Shown here: piece by piece, positions 34,654 through 43,807 of the stretch
How the letters are laid out: each line of letters starts with the position of its first letter
Position numbering within the stretch: position 1 is the first letter of the stretch
Source: DASWJZ01 sp963761005
GTDB lineage: Bacteria > Pseudomonadota > Alphaproteobacteria > Rhizobiales > Afifellaceae
Length of the DNA stretch: 64,000 bases
Direction of reading: 5' to 3'
NCBI GenBank assembly: GCA_963761005.1
Contig: CAVXFK010000025.1
Coordinates: 110,496-174,495, forward strand
Notes under the pieces: generated by a model
Databases searched by the model: none
What the model saw: the letters and a program-made list of their open reading frames with translations, nothing else
What the model was told of the DNA's origin: nothing
Translations under genes and position numbers: made by a program

Positions 34654-34893
34654 CTCATCGAGGATAACGAAGTCGATGCGGGTCAGGTAGTCGGCGAGCC
34701 GTCCCTCCCTTCTGGCGCGCGCCTCGCCCTCCAGTCGGTTCACCAGGTCGACGACGTTGTAAAAGCGGCTACGGGCGCCGTTGCGGATGCAGGCCCGAGC
34801 AATGGCGATAGCGAGGTGGGTCTTGCCGGTCCCGGTGCCGCCGACCAGCACGACGTTGCGCTGCTTGGCGGTGGGCCGGTAACGACCATGCAA
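34654..34893 (-). mobile_element. IS21-family IstB helper ATPase fragment
   Basis: The minus strand carries QRNVVLVGGTGTGKTHLAIA (Walker A), then RFYNVVDLVNRLEGEARA and DYLTRIDFVILDE (Walker B start), the core of IstB. The N-terminal ~90 residues and everything after LDE are lost; there the sequence changes to methyltransferase antisense. Nonfunctional. Confidence 0.8.
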
Positions 34894-34897
34894 TCTA

Positions 34898-36679
34898 CTA
34901 CATAGACAGGTGGATGTCGGCCAGATCCTGGCCGATCTTCGAAAAGATGTTCTGCAGCTCGGCGTTGTCCGGCGCGTGATAGTAGAGAGTCTCGCCGTCG
35001 ACGACCGACGCGCAGTTTTTCATCAGCGTCTCTGCGCTCGACGGAATGTTTCCGAAGGTGATGGTGTAGACGCGGATGTCGTCTTCCGTGGTGCTGCTGG
35101 TGCCGTTGGTCTTCACGTTCGCGCACAACGCGGCGGTCTTTGCGTTCAAATTTGACTCAGCCGTGTTGGCGTTGTTCGAACCCAGATGATAGTGCCCGCT
35201 CGCGTCAGCGGTGTTTATGTAGTTGTACGCACTGAAGATCGAGTTGTTGGGGTTGCTGACGCCGGTGACGGAGTTCTCGCCGTCGGTCAAGAGCACGAGC
35301 GCCTTCAGCGTCTTGTCGTAGTACTGGCTCGAAGGGCCTACGCCCTCGGTGAACGGTTCGTTCGGCGAGAGCACGTGCCAGCCCCAAGAGAGGCCAGTCG
35401 GGATGTAGGTGCCCATCGACGGATACGCCACCAAGTTGTTGATCGCCGTCGTGACGGTTGTCTTGTCGTTCGTGAGCGGAACGATCGGCCGCGGGCAGCC
35501 ATAGTTCGGCCCGTTCTCGAACGGAAAAGAGGTATCGGGCGCGCCGCTCTGGAACTGAATGTTGCTCGTGCTGTTCGACGGATAGTACTTGGTGAAGCTC
35601 TTCTGCGCGGCGACTGGATCCTCTCGCGTGTACCAGCCCGAGCCGGTCGTGAACGTGCTCTTGTCGTTCAGATAGTTGTTCTGGAAGCCGTAGCCGCCGT
35701 CATTGTTGCTATCGGGTTCGTCCGGCCAGAAGAACGGCACGAAGAGCGTGTCGGGCGTCGCCGAAGTCGGCGTCGTGTCGAGAACGTCGTACGGAGACGC
35801 GCGCATCTCCACGCACCCTTCCCACTTCAGGTTCGAGTTCTTTGCGTGCAGTTTGTCGAAAAGCCATTTGTGGCCGATATACTTGCAGCTCGATCCCGTT
35901 GTGCAGGACGCTCCGGTGCTGGTGTTGCGCTTGTCGAGATTCACCCCGGTCCAATCGGCTGTGCCCGTGTCACTCCAATCGATCCACGAGGGAACGTTGT
36001 TGGACGAGTAGCCGGTGTTGACGGTGCCTTCGAACGGGACGACGGCGATCTTGACCAGATCCGGATCCGGGCTCGTCCCCGTCATCAGAATGTTGATCAG
36101 CGAGGTAGCCGCGGTCTTGAGGCCGGCGATGCGGCTCGAAGAGCTCGGACTCGCCCAGTCGTTCGTGCAGTAGCTCGACACGGTCGTGCCGCAGTTCATC
36201 GATCCGGTGTTGTCGAGCACAAGCGCCAGCTCGACGCGGTTCGAGGAATTCACCACCTCGGCAACGATGTCAGTACCGATCGCATAGATGCCACCACCCG
36301 ACTTTACGAGCCTACCAATCGGCACGAACACTGTCTTCATGCTGCCGACGGCGGAAACATGAAAGCCGTTCGTGAGCTTGGTCACCGCTATGTCCGACAC
36401 AGTGAACTGACTGTCGGTGATGTCGAAGGCCGAGACGTAGTTGTTGACGAAGGTTGTCGCCTGCGCCGCGGTGAAGTCGCTGTGCTGCTTGGCGAGGGCG
36501 AGCGCCGCCGCATCAACGGCGTTGGCAAGCTCGGCCTTGTAGCGGGCGTAGCGCGAGAAATCGACAGCGCCGCCCATGAGAAACAGGAGGGGAATCATCA
36601 CGAATGCAAAAAGCACCGCGACATTGCCGCGCTCCTTGGGATGCAGCCAGCGCAAGACACTATTGGGAGGACGGCGCAT
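34898..36679 (-). CDS. TadG-like pilus-assembly/vWA protein
   Basis: The start at 36679 gives MRRPPNSVLRWLHPKERGNV (593 residues). An N-terminal membrane helix (VAVLFAFVMIPLLFLMGGAV) with the TadE/TadG-like RGNVAVLFA motif is followed by a split vWA domain with a MIDAS-type LVLDNTGSMNCG. A long Ser/Thr/Asn-rich insertion follows, then KALVLLTDGEN and VYTITFGNI. TadG-like proteins serve Flp/Tad pili or the cell envelope. No other tad genes are in the window, so it is an orphan. It marks the right end of the degraded zone. Confidence 0.83.
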   Translation of the reverse strand: MRRPPNSVLRWLHPKERGNVAVLFAFVMIPLLFLMGGAVDFSRYARYKAELANAVDAAALALAKQHSDFTAAQATTFVNNYVSAFDITDSQFTVSDIAVTKLTNGFHVSAVGSMKTVFVPIGRLVKSGGGIYAIGTDIVAEVVNSSNRVELALVLDNTGSMNCGTTVSSYCTNDWASPSSSSRIAGLKTAATSLINILMTGTSPDPDLVKIAVVPFEGTVNTGYSSNNVPSWIDWSDTGTADWTGVNLDKRNTSTGASCTTGSSCKYIGHKWLFDKLHAKNSNLKWEGCVEMRASPYDVLDTTPTSATPDTLFVPFFWPDEPDSNNDGGYGFQNNYLNDKSTFTTGSGWYTREDPVAAQKSFTKYYPSNSTSNIQFQSGAPDTSFPFENGPNYGCPRPIVPLTNDKTTVTTAINNLVAYPSMGTYIPTGLSWGWHVLSPNEPFTEGVGPSSQYYDKTLKALVLLTDGENSVTGVSNPNNSIFSAYNYINTADASGHYHLGSNNANTAESNLNAKTAALCANVKTNGTSSTTEDDIRVYTITFGNIPSSAETLMKNCASVVDGETLYYHAPDNAELQNIFSKIGQDLADIHLSM

Positions 36680-36992
36680 GGGGCTCCTGGGTTCCAGATC
36701 GGGACAAGTTAGGCTTTTGCAATCTGCTTCTGTTTTCCCGGTAAAGTGGTCGCTAACAATGTTCGTCCAATCAGCAGTGGCATGAGGACGAAAATCGCAG
36801 AGCGCCACCGCTGATCAGTCGAGAGGCCGTCAACCGAAGCGTGGATGCTCGGCGCAAGCTGGTGAGCCGCACTTCCGCATCAGATGTGCTGTCCGCCTTA
36901 ACGCCAAGCGCCGAGAAAGCCACAGCATCATTGCGGATCATGAACCGTCGCGGTAGGCGCGCCGTGACTCCGCCGGATGGCGAATTGCAGAA
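36680..36992. other. Intergenic region without a supported gene
   Basis: 313 bp between the TadG-like start and the end of the Crp/Fnr gene. It holds the AGGAG ribosome site of the former. Short frames here show no family resemblance. Confidence 0.5.
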
Positions 36993-37694
36993 CTATTCGG
37001 GGACAGGCGCCTCACGAATATCTCTACGATGTATGTGCGGTTCATCGTGCAGGAGGACGTTCAGCAATGAGCTGTGGACTTCCAAAGTGTCGTTGTAGTC
37101 AATTAAGCCCAATTTTCGGAACTTGTTCATGAAATGGTTCACGCGAGACCGCGTCGTTCCGATCATAGTTGCAAGCGTTTCCTGGCTGATTTTGGGAACG
37201 ATTGGCTCTGGCCTGCCTTCCTTGCCAAAATTCGCCAACAACAAAAGCGCTCGTGCCAAGCGCTTCTCACTCGAATTGAAAAGTTGATCGACGAGGTCCG
37301 CCTCCACACGGGCGGTTCGCCCCAGGAGATGCGCAATGAACATTTCGGAGAAGTTCGCTTGGTCACGGAGAACGCGGATCATGGCCTGTTTCTCCACGCG
37401 CATGATCGTGCATTCGGTCATTGCTGTGGCCGTTGCCATGCGTGCCGGCTGCCCCGTCAGGCAACCTTCGCCGAAGAAACTATCCGGCCCAAGGATTGCC
37501 ACGATGGCTTCCTTGCCTTGCTCGGAAAGGACGGTGACTTTGACCTTGCCGTCGCGTGTGTAGAAGATGGCGTCCGCAGTATCGCCTTGTGAGAAGACGG
37601 CCTGTCCTTCTTGGTAAGATGAGATGGACCTGCCACCATCTGCCTTGGAGAGAAAGGCCTTAGGATCGAACGAGGATTTCGCGTTGCGCGTCAT
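36993..37694 (-). CDS. Crp/Fnr-family transcriptional regulator
   Basis: The start at 37694 (MTRNAKSSFDPKAFLSKADG) gives 233 residues; an ATG 33 nt upstream is also possible. The cNMP-type barrel (EGQAVFSQGDTADAIFYTRD, GDSFFGEG-like turn PDSFFGEGCL) leads through a long helix to a winged HTH (KISQETLATMIGTTRSRVNH). Cys residues for an FeS cluster of Fnr type are not grouped at the N-terminus. Ligand unknown. It is transcribed away from the signalling cluster; the shared upstream region carries three palindromes. Confidence 0.88.
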   Translation of the reverse strand: MTRNAKSSFDPKAFLSKADGGRSISSYQEGQAVFSQGDTADAIFYTRDGKVKVTVLSEQGKEAIVAILGPDSFFGEGCLTGQPARMATATAMTECTIMRVEKQAMIRVLRDQANFSEMFIAHLLGRTARVEADLVDQLFNSSEKRLARALLLLANFGKEGRPEPIVPKISQETLATMIGTTRSRVNHFMNKFRKLGLIDYNDTLEVHSSLLNVLLHDEPHIHRRDIREAPVPE

Positions 37695-38234
37695 TGGGGG
37701 GTTGTCTCCCTTCGTATTGTTGCCCAAGCTGGGGTAACGTCTCTAAAATAGTAGGTTCGCGGCTATAGTTGAAGCCAAAGGTTGTGCAGGGGACGGCATT
37801 ACTCGCAAAAAAACTGTGGACAAAGGGCTTATGCGCTGGCTTGGCGTTGCCCTTCGCCAACGAGCTCAGTCGTAATCCGCCTTCGCGCTAAGCAACCGGA
37901 AAGCTCCGCGTGCCGGCGGATTTCTGCGGCCGCGCCGCAAGGCGAATCAGCCGCCGGGCCTCTAAACGCCGCTGGATGAAACTTCAGTGGCAGGTCACTA
38001 GAACTTCACGAGGTGCCGAACGCTGTTCGCAAAATCGCGGCGGCATATAGAGCGGCATATGGAATGGATTTAGGCTCGGCTCGGTGGCCCTGGGCTTTTC
38101 CTCGCTTCCCGCTTCGCCTCCATCAATGCGTTTGGGAAAGGCCCGTCCGCTCCAAAAATGCAGGGCATCGGTTCGATCCAGGGCGGTCGACATTGCGATC
38201 CGGTCTCCCGGTCGCAGCGCGCTCAGCGCAGGGG
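37695..38234. other. Upstream region of the Crp/Fnr and LOV-like kinase genes
   Basis: About 540 bp with no supported gene. Frames here are short and carry no motifs. The part nearest the kinase leads into the palindrome array at 38235-38294. Confidence 0.5.
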
Positions 38235-38294
38235 TGTGCAATATTGCACACCAGACTGTATAATATTGCACACCAGACTGTGCAATATTGTACA
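38235..38294. promoter_or_regulatory. Three palindromic operators in 22-bp phase
   Basis: Three 16-bp sites: TGTGCAATATTGCACA (38235-38250, a perfect palindrome), TGTATAATATTGCACA (38257-38272) and TGTGCAATATTGTACA (38279-38294). Each is separated by the same hexamer CCAGAC. Centre-to-centre distance is 22 bp, about two helical turns, so bound dimers would sit on one face. They lie 100 bp before the LOV-like kinase gene and 540 bp from the Crp/Fnr gene. The cognate regulator is unknown. Confidence 0.75.
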
Positions 38295-38394
38295 GACGGC
38301 AAGAGGGAGATGTGCACTTTAATGCTCAACGGTAAGAAATATCCGGACGCAGGGGGTCGACTTCAAAAGGCGTGGTGACAGGTTCGAACCCCGA

Positions 38395-39465
38395 GTGAAA
38401 GATATGCCGACTAGCGCCGTTAGATCGAGCGCGCAGAAAGCCGCCGAAAATCACATTACGGCTGTTCAGCAAGCGGGGGGGCCGTTCGTCACGGCCGCTG
38501 AGCACACGCGCATGCCGATGCTGTTCTCCGACCCGCACCTTCCGGGCAACCCGATCATCTACGTCAATGACAGCTTTCTTTCGCTGACCGGCTATGATCG
38601 GGAGGAGGTGCTGGGCCAAAGCTATCATTTCCTGATGGGCGCCGAAACCGGTCCAGACGCACGGGCGCAGATCGAGGCCGCTTTCCGCAGCCGTTTGTAC
38701 GGCGGCTATCCGGAGGTTCGCTACTACCGGAAGGATCACAGCTCATTCTGGGCCGTCGTCTTCATCGGCCCGGTCTTGGATGCAAACGGGGATGTCGCGC
38801 AACACTTCATCTCGTTCGTCGACGTCACCGACCGCAGGAAAGAGGAACGCCGCCTTCGTTTGCTTCTGCACGAGCTGAACCACCGTACCCAGAACACGCT
38901 CGCAACGGTTCAGGCGATCGCCGTCCAGACCTTAACCGGCAAGACAAACGAGCCCGCACTCGAAGCCTTCGAGAGCCGCCTTCTGGCGCTTTCACAGGCC
39001 CATAGGCTGCTTGGGCAAGAGCACTGGGATGGGGCGAAACTGAGTGCTGTGCTCGAAGTGATCCTGGAGCCCTATTGCATCAAAGACGGTCGAGACGCTC
39101 GCTATTCGAAAGAGGGCGAGGATCTTCTCCTACCGCCAAGGACGGTGTTGACCTTAGCGCTTCTGTTTCAAGAACTGGCTACAAATGCGGCGAAGTACGG
39201 CGCGCTCCACAATGAAACTGGGCATATTCACATCTCCTGGCGGGTCGAGCCGAGCCAGGGGGACAAACAACTGCGGCTGCATTGGAGAGAAAGCGGCGGG
39301 CCGCCGGTGGGCCGGCCCCATAGCCGTGGCTTCGGATCGGTGCTGATCAAGAGCCAGCTAGCGAAGCAGCTAAAGGGCGAAGTCCGCCTCAACTACGACC
39401 CCGCGGGCGTGATTTGCGAGATCGTCATGCCTTTTCCCGGAGCAGCAACCGGAGACGAGCCATGA
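38395..39465 (+). CDS. HWE-family histidine kinase with LOV-like PAS domain lacking the photoactive cysteine
   Basis: GTG start, with ATG at 38404 as alternative; up to 356 residues. The PAS domain (about 40-150) follows LOV sequence closely (VNDSFLSLTGYDREEVLG), but the GRNCRFL motif reads GQSYHFL (74-80): Tyr77 stands where the flavin-binding Cys should be. The HWE kinase core follows: phosphoacceptor LHELNHRTQNTLATVQAI, the N-box ELATNAAKYGAL and the HWE-typical LHWRESGGP. It overlaps the next gene by 4 nt. Likely senses redox or another ligand rather than classical LOV photochemistry, or signals light without an adduct. Confidence 0.87.
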   Translation: MKDMPTSAVRSSAQKAAENHITAVQQAGGPFVTAAEHTRMPMLFSDPHLPGNPIIYVNDSFLSLTGYDREEVLGQSYHFLMGAETGPDARAQIEAAFRSRLYGGYPEVRYYRKDHSSFWAVVFIGPVLDANGDVAQHFISFVDVTDRRKEERRLRLLLHELNHRTQNTLATVQAIAVQTLTGKTNEPALEAFESRLLALSQAHRLLGQEHWDGAKLSAVLEVILEPYCIKDGRDARYSKEGEDLLLPPRTVLTLALLFQELATNAAKYGALHNETGHIHISWRVEPSQGDKQLRLHWRESGGPPVGRPHSRGFGSVLIKSQLAKQLKGEVRLNYDPAGVICEIVMPFPGAATGDEP

Positions 39466-39833
39466 ATGGTGCGACTTCAGACCGCCGGGTCCTGTTGGTC
39501 GAGGACGAGATGATGGTGGCGGGGATGCTGCAACGCATGCTCGCTGATTTAGGCTACGCGGTCGTCGGACCGGCGACCGATGTCGACGAGGCGATGGGGA
39601 TGATCGGCGGCGGGGGCATCGACGCGGCCGTACTGGACATCAACCTGGACGGAGAGATGAGCTATCCTGTCGCGGACGAGCTCGCCAGCCGCGGCATCCC
39701 TTTCGTCTTCTCGACAGGCTACGGGGCGGAAGATATGCCCGACGGCTATGAAGGCATCTCCGTGCTAAAAAAGCCGTTTCGTCGATCCGGATTGGCAGAC
39801 GCGCTCGCGAGTTTGGGCGCGCAACCCGATTGA
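39462..39833 (+). CDS. Single-domain response regulator
   Basis: 123 residues; ATG overlaps the kinase stop (ATGA at 39462-39465), so the pair is translationally coupled. Receiver features: VLLVEDEMMVAGML, phosphoacceptor Asp in AAVLDINLDGEM, FVFSTGYG and the Lys in VLKKPFRRS. This INLDGE type is common beside HWE kinases. It is the direct partner of the LOV-like kinase. Confidence 0.9.
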   Translation: MNGATSDRRVLLVEDEMMVAGMLQRMLADLGYAVVGPATDVDEAMGMIGGGGIDAAVLDINLDGEMSYPVADELASRGIPFVFSTGYGAEDMPDGYEGISVLKKPFRRSGLADALASLGAQPD

Positions 39834-39888
39834 ATGCCTGAGCGCGCACGAGCGGGGAGGACACACAATTCGGCAACCTTGCATCAGG

Positions 39889-41613
39889 TTGACGCACGGG
39901 CGTGGTGGGGCCGAGGCTTCCCCAGTCGAGAGAGACGTCTGCGGTGACGTCGACGGCCTCGGCCGCGAGCCACGCCTGGAGCGGTCAGCCGAACCAGGCT
40001 TGAGTATCTTGCTGCTGGAGAGCGATATCGAAGCTGTGGAGGCGGTTTCGACGCTGCTGCGAAGCATTTTCGGTGATTGTAGCAGTTGCGACTGGGTGAG
40101 CGACGCCGCTCAGGGCGTCGAACTGATGCAGCAAGGTAATTATGATGTTGTGCTTTTCGCCGCCGCTCCGAAGGCAGGGGACGCAGCACAGTTCGTGCGC
40201 TCAAGCATGAGCTCCGGCTGTGGCGGCCCGATCATCGTGCTCGCCGATAACGACAACACGGATATGGACCTCAGAGCCGTGGACGCAGGCGCGGCGGACT
40301 GCATTCCCAAGGACGAGCTGACGCCAGGAATCCTGGAGCGGTCCATTCGCCATGCACTTTTGCGTGAATTCAGCATTGCCCGCGCGCGCCGGGAAATCGC
40401 GCGCCTCTCCGAAGAGTTGGCGCGGCTCAACACGCTGCGCGACGCCAACCGCCGCTTCGTGGACAAAGCCTGCCACGACTTCCGCTCGCCGTTGATGGCC
40501 ATACAGGAATTTTCCTCGCTCATCGCGGAAGGGCTCGCCGGCGGCGTGAACGAGGAGCAGTCGCAGTTCCTCGAAATCATCCTGACGCGAGTCAACCAGC
40601 TCGGCTACATGGTCGACGCCATCCTGGATGCCAGCCGGCTGGAATCGGACCTCATCAGCGTTAAGAGGGAGGAGCATGCGCCAACGAAGCTCATTGAACA
40701 GGCGCGGCCGATGCTGGAGCAGCTGGTCAAAAGCCGAAACTCCGAGATCAGGTTCTCCGTCGCCGAGGCGTTTCCAAATGTGTTTGCCGACGCCGATAGC
40801 GTCGGTCGTATCATCGTGAATCTCGTCACCAACGCCTGTAAATTCGCCGGTGAGAGCGCTGAGATTGAGGTTTGGGCGCGGCCCGGCTCCGACGGACGCT
40901 CCGTCACTATCGGCGTTACGGACAATCGCCCCGGCATCGCGACCAAGCGCGTCAAGCTCGTCTTCGAGCGCTTTAAGCAGGTTGAGAACGATAGCGGAGT
41001 GTCTAAGGCCGGCTACACTTCTGGCCTTCACGTCGCAAGCGAACTCGCGCGGGTCAATTTCGGCACCTTGTCGGTGGAGAGCGAGCCGGAAAAAGGCAGC
41101 ACTTCAACCTTCACACTTCCCATCTTTGATGCGGACTTGCTGATTCCATTATACTTCCGCTTCCTCAAAACCTCGCGTCATGGCTTCCAGTACGTCTCGA
41201 TCGCCGTTGCTGTGGTCGGCGGACGGGCCGATCCGGATACGTTCGTTCAAGTTGAGCGGTTTCTCAACCGGCAGATCCGCTCCTACGATCTGCTCTTAAG
41301 GCTCAACGTCAATTGCTGGCTCACCTGCGTCGCCTTTGACGAGGACGATCTGGCGGGCATCACTGGCCAGATTGAACGCGCCCGGACGGAACACAACCGC
41401 AACCGCCCCGATCATGCGCTGCCCGAGATCGGCTTCCGCCCGATCGGTACATTTATGACCTGCAACCGCCCCGAGGGGCTTACGGAAGCTATCCGCGGCG
41501 CCTATGCGCTCGACGCCGGAAAGGCGGGATCCACTAGCGGAGACCGTCATACGGCACGGGCTGCCATTAGGAGTATCGATTTGGCCTTCAAAGCGTGCGG
41601 CGCCGACCGTTGA
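39889..41613 (+). CDS. Degenerate receiver / histidine kinase / GGDEF-like fusion protein
   Basis: TTG start (a start nearer residue 38 is possible); 574 residues. N-terminal receiver-like domain (38-160) has Ala91 where the phosphoacceptor Asp should be (VVLFAAAP). HisKA with His196 in DKACHDFRSPLMAI. The ATPase keeps the N-box NLVTNACKFA, but the G1 box reads DNRPGI instead of DxGxGI and the G2 box YTSGLHVA. The C-terminus (415-560) aligns with a GGDEF domain but carries RLNVNCWLT in place of RxGGDEF. All three catalytic units are thus altered; a scaffold or protein-interaction role is likely. Confidence 0.75.
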   Translation: MTHGRGGAEASPVERDVCGDVDGLGREPRLERSAEPGLSILLLESDIEAVEAVSTLLRSIFGDCSSCDWVSDAAQGVELMQQGNYDVVLFAAAPKAGDAAQFVRSSMSSGCGGPIIVLADNDNTDMDLRAVDAGAADCIPKDELTPGILERSIRHALLREFSIARARREIARLSEELARLNTLRDANRRFVDKACHDFRSPLMAIQEFSSLIAEGLAGGVNEEQSQFLEIILTRVNQLGYMVDAILDASRLESDLISVKREEHAPTKLIEQARPMLEQLVKSRNSEIRFSVAEAFPNVFADADSVGRIIVNLVTNACKFAGESAEIEVWARPGSDGRSVTIGVTDNRPGIATKRVKLVFERFKQVENDSGVSKAGYTSGLHVASELARVNFGTLSVESEPEKGSTSTFTLPIFDADLLIPLYFRFLKTSRHGFQYVSIAVAVVGGRADPDTFVQVERFLNRQIRSYDLLLRLNVNCWLTCVAFDEDDLAGITGQIERARTEHNRNRPDHALPEIGFRPIGTFMTCNRPEGLTEAIRGAYALDAGKAGSTSGDRHTARAAIRSIDLAFKACGADR

Positions 41614-41626
41614 ACCGGAGCACACC

Positions 41627-42493
41627 ATGTCATTATCGAGCGAAATCGAAGTCGAGCCCAATCGAAAGGTGTTGATCGCCGACGACGATCCCGCCGTCGT
41701 GCGGGCGCTATCCGTGCGATGCAAGAAGCTCGGTCTCGAAGTCGAGACCGCGGAGAACGGGCTGCAGGCCATTCTCAAGGCGCAGCGGCATCCGCCGCGG
41801 CTTCTCATCCTCGACATCAAGATGCCGGAGGCTGATGGTTTCCGGGTCTGTGAGTGGCTGCTCGATAAAAAGCGACCGCCCGTCGACGTGATAATACTCA
41901 CCGGTCGCGATGATCTGGATACGTTGGACCGTGCCGATTCCTTCGGCGCCTACTACGTGCAAAAGAATAAGGACACGTGGGAAACGATCAGGTCGATCCT
42001 GACGAATGTTTTTGACATCGACGATGCGACGCTCAAGGCCGCCGGCGCGCACTCTAGCGTTTCCTTGCGTGGGATGAACGGGCAGAAGCATAACAAGATC
42101 CTCATCGTCGACGACGACACAGATCTGACGCGCGCGCTGGCGCGACGCCTAAGCAAGAGCGGCGCGCAGACACTGACCGCCTCAAACGGGGTTGAAGCCT
42201 TCCATATTGCCATGCGGGAAAGGCCGGACGCGATCATCGCCGACTACGTGATGCCGGAAGGCGGCGGCCACTATCTCCTGTGGCGCCTGAAGAGCACGGA
42301 AGTGACTAAAGACATACCGGTCATCATGATCACCGGCCAGCGCCTCGAGTCCGGGGTCGAAAGCGGGTTTGCTCTGGAATCGATGGGCCGCGAAGGCGCG
42401 GTGGCGCTTCTCCGCAAACCACTCGACAATGACGCGCTGCTCAAGGAGCTGTCACACCATTGTGCAATCAAATATTCGCCGGAGCTGGCATAG
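41627..42493 (+). CDS. Double-receiver response regulator
   Basis: 288 residues starting MSLSSEIEVEPNRK, placed by the ATG following CACACC. Two complete receivers: the first with VLIADDDPAVV, phosphoacceptor Asp in LLILDIKMPEADG and ILTGRDD; the second with ILIVDDDTDLT, Asp in AIIADYVMPEGGG, MITGQR and Lys in LLRKPLDND. There is no output domain. It lies 13 nt after the degenerate kinase and overlaps the next gene, so it is part of the same operon, perhaps as a phosphate shuttle or sink. Confidence 0.87.
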   Translation: MSLSSEIEVEPNRKVLIADDDPAVVRALSVRCKKLGLEVETAENGLQAILKAQRHPPRLLILDIKMPEADGFRVCEWLLDKKRPPVDVIILTGRDDLDTLDRADSFGAYYVQKNKDTWETIRSILTNVFDIDDATLKAAGAHSSVSLRGMNGQKHNKILIVDDDTDLTRALARRLSKSGAQTLTASNGVEAFHIAMRERPDAIIADYVMPEGGGHYLLWRLKSTEVTKDIPVIMITGQRLESGVESGFALESMGREGAVALLRKPLDNDALLKELSHHCAIKYSPELA

Positions 42494-43753
42494 AACCTGC
42501 CCCGGATTCGGTCGCCACGGGACATCACGACGAATGTCTGGTCATCGACGACGACCCCGACATCCGCAGGCTGGTCTCGCATGTCCTTTCCCGGATCGGC
42601 GTGTCGAGCGTCGGGCTTGATAGCGCCGGCGCGCTTGAGGGCGTCCTGAAGTCCACACACCCCTCGGTCATATTCCTTGACGTTGCGCTCGGCCGATCGG
42701 ACGCCATCGACGGCATCCGCATTCTGGAGCGGACGAGCTTCAAGGGCGCGGTGCAGCTGATCAGCGGCAAGGACCCGGATCTGGTGGACGCCGTCAGGGC
42801 GATCGGTGAACGGCACGGCTTGAAGATGCTAGCTCCGCTGCAGAAGCCGTTTCGATCCGAGCAGCTTCGACGGATCTTCGAGGGCGCTACGATCGACGTC
42901 CCGAACGGGACGGCACCGAAGGAAAAATTGGCCGAGCCGCATGTCGGCGTAAGCAACGCGCCGCATCCGCACGTCGATCTCGCCGAAGCGATAGCGTCGC
43001 ATTGGGTTGATATTGCCTATCAGCCGAAGGTCGATCTGGTGCGGAACCGCGTTGTGGGGGCGGAGGGTCTCGCTCGATTGGACCATCCCACACACGGCAT
43101 TCTCGGGCCGGAATCCTTCCTTCAAGGCGCAGGCGACACGGCGCTTAGGGATCTGACCGCGTTTGCAATTCGCAAGGCGTTCCTCGATTGGGAAGTGCTC
43201 GCGACGGCCGGCCGCAATTTGCAGCTTGCCGTGAACGCTCCAGTCCGAGCGCTGCTCGATCCGGGCTTGACCAGGCTCGTTCGTGAATTCTCCGCGTTGC
43301 GAAGGATGGCCTGGTCTCATCATCGAGGTAACGGAGAGTGAAGCCATAGAGCAGCTCGGCGCCGTCGCCGAAGCCGCGACCCAGCTCCGCATCTACAATG
43401 TTGGCTTGGCCATTGACGACTTCGGCTCAGGCTATTCGTCATTTGCCCGGCTGAAACAGCTTCCGTTCTCGGAACTGAAGCTCGACCAAAGCTATGTGCA
43501 GAATTGTGCGACCGACCCGTTGAATGCAGGCATTTGCCGTAGCATCATCGATCTGGCGCGTGCCTCCGGGGCCGTCAGTGTGGCGGAAGGAGTGGAGACG
43601 GCGCACGACCTGACGGCACTCGTCCGCATGCGCTGCGATCTTGGCCAAGGCTATTACTTCGGGCGCCCCATGAGTGTTCGCAAGCTGATCGAGCGCGTTG
43701 ACGCCGACGGAAACATCGCTCCACGCGCTATTAGCGGCGGCCCCTTGATCTGA
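42460..43753 (+). pseudogene. REC-EAL protein (c-di-GMP phosphodiesterase type), frameshifted inside EAL
   Basis: A TTG start overlaps the previous gene by 34 nt. Receiver: CLVIDDDPDIR, Asp in VIFLDVALGRSD, Lys in LQKPFRSE. The EAL domain begins YQPKVDLVRNRVVGAEGLAR (EGL for EAL). After LTRLVREFSALRR the frame is lost; the remainder is in another frame from about 43305: GLIIEVTESEAIEQ, IDDFGSGYSS, LKLDQSYVQ, VAEGVET and GQGYYFGRP. One indel near 43300 unites about 430 residues with all metal ligands. If real, the frameshift removes phosphodiesterase activity from the operon. Confidence 0.82.
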
Positions 43754-43807
43754 CCCGACAAGACCCGAAACAGGCTTGAGCCCGCAGATTTGATCAGTGG
43801 CGGATAG

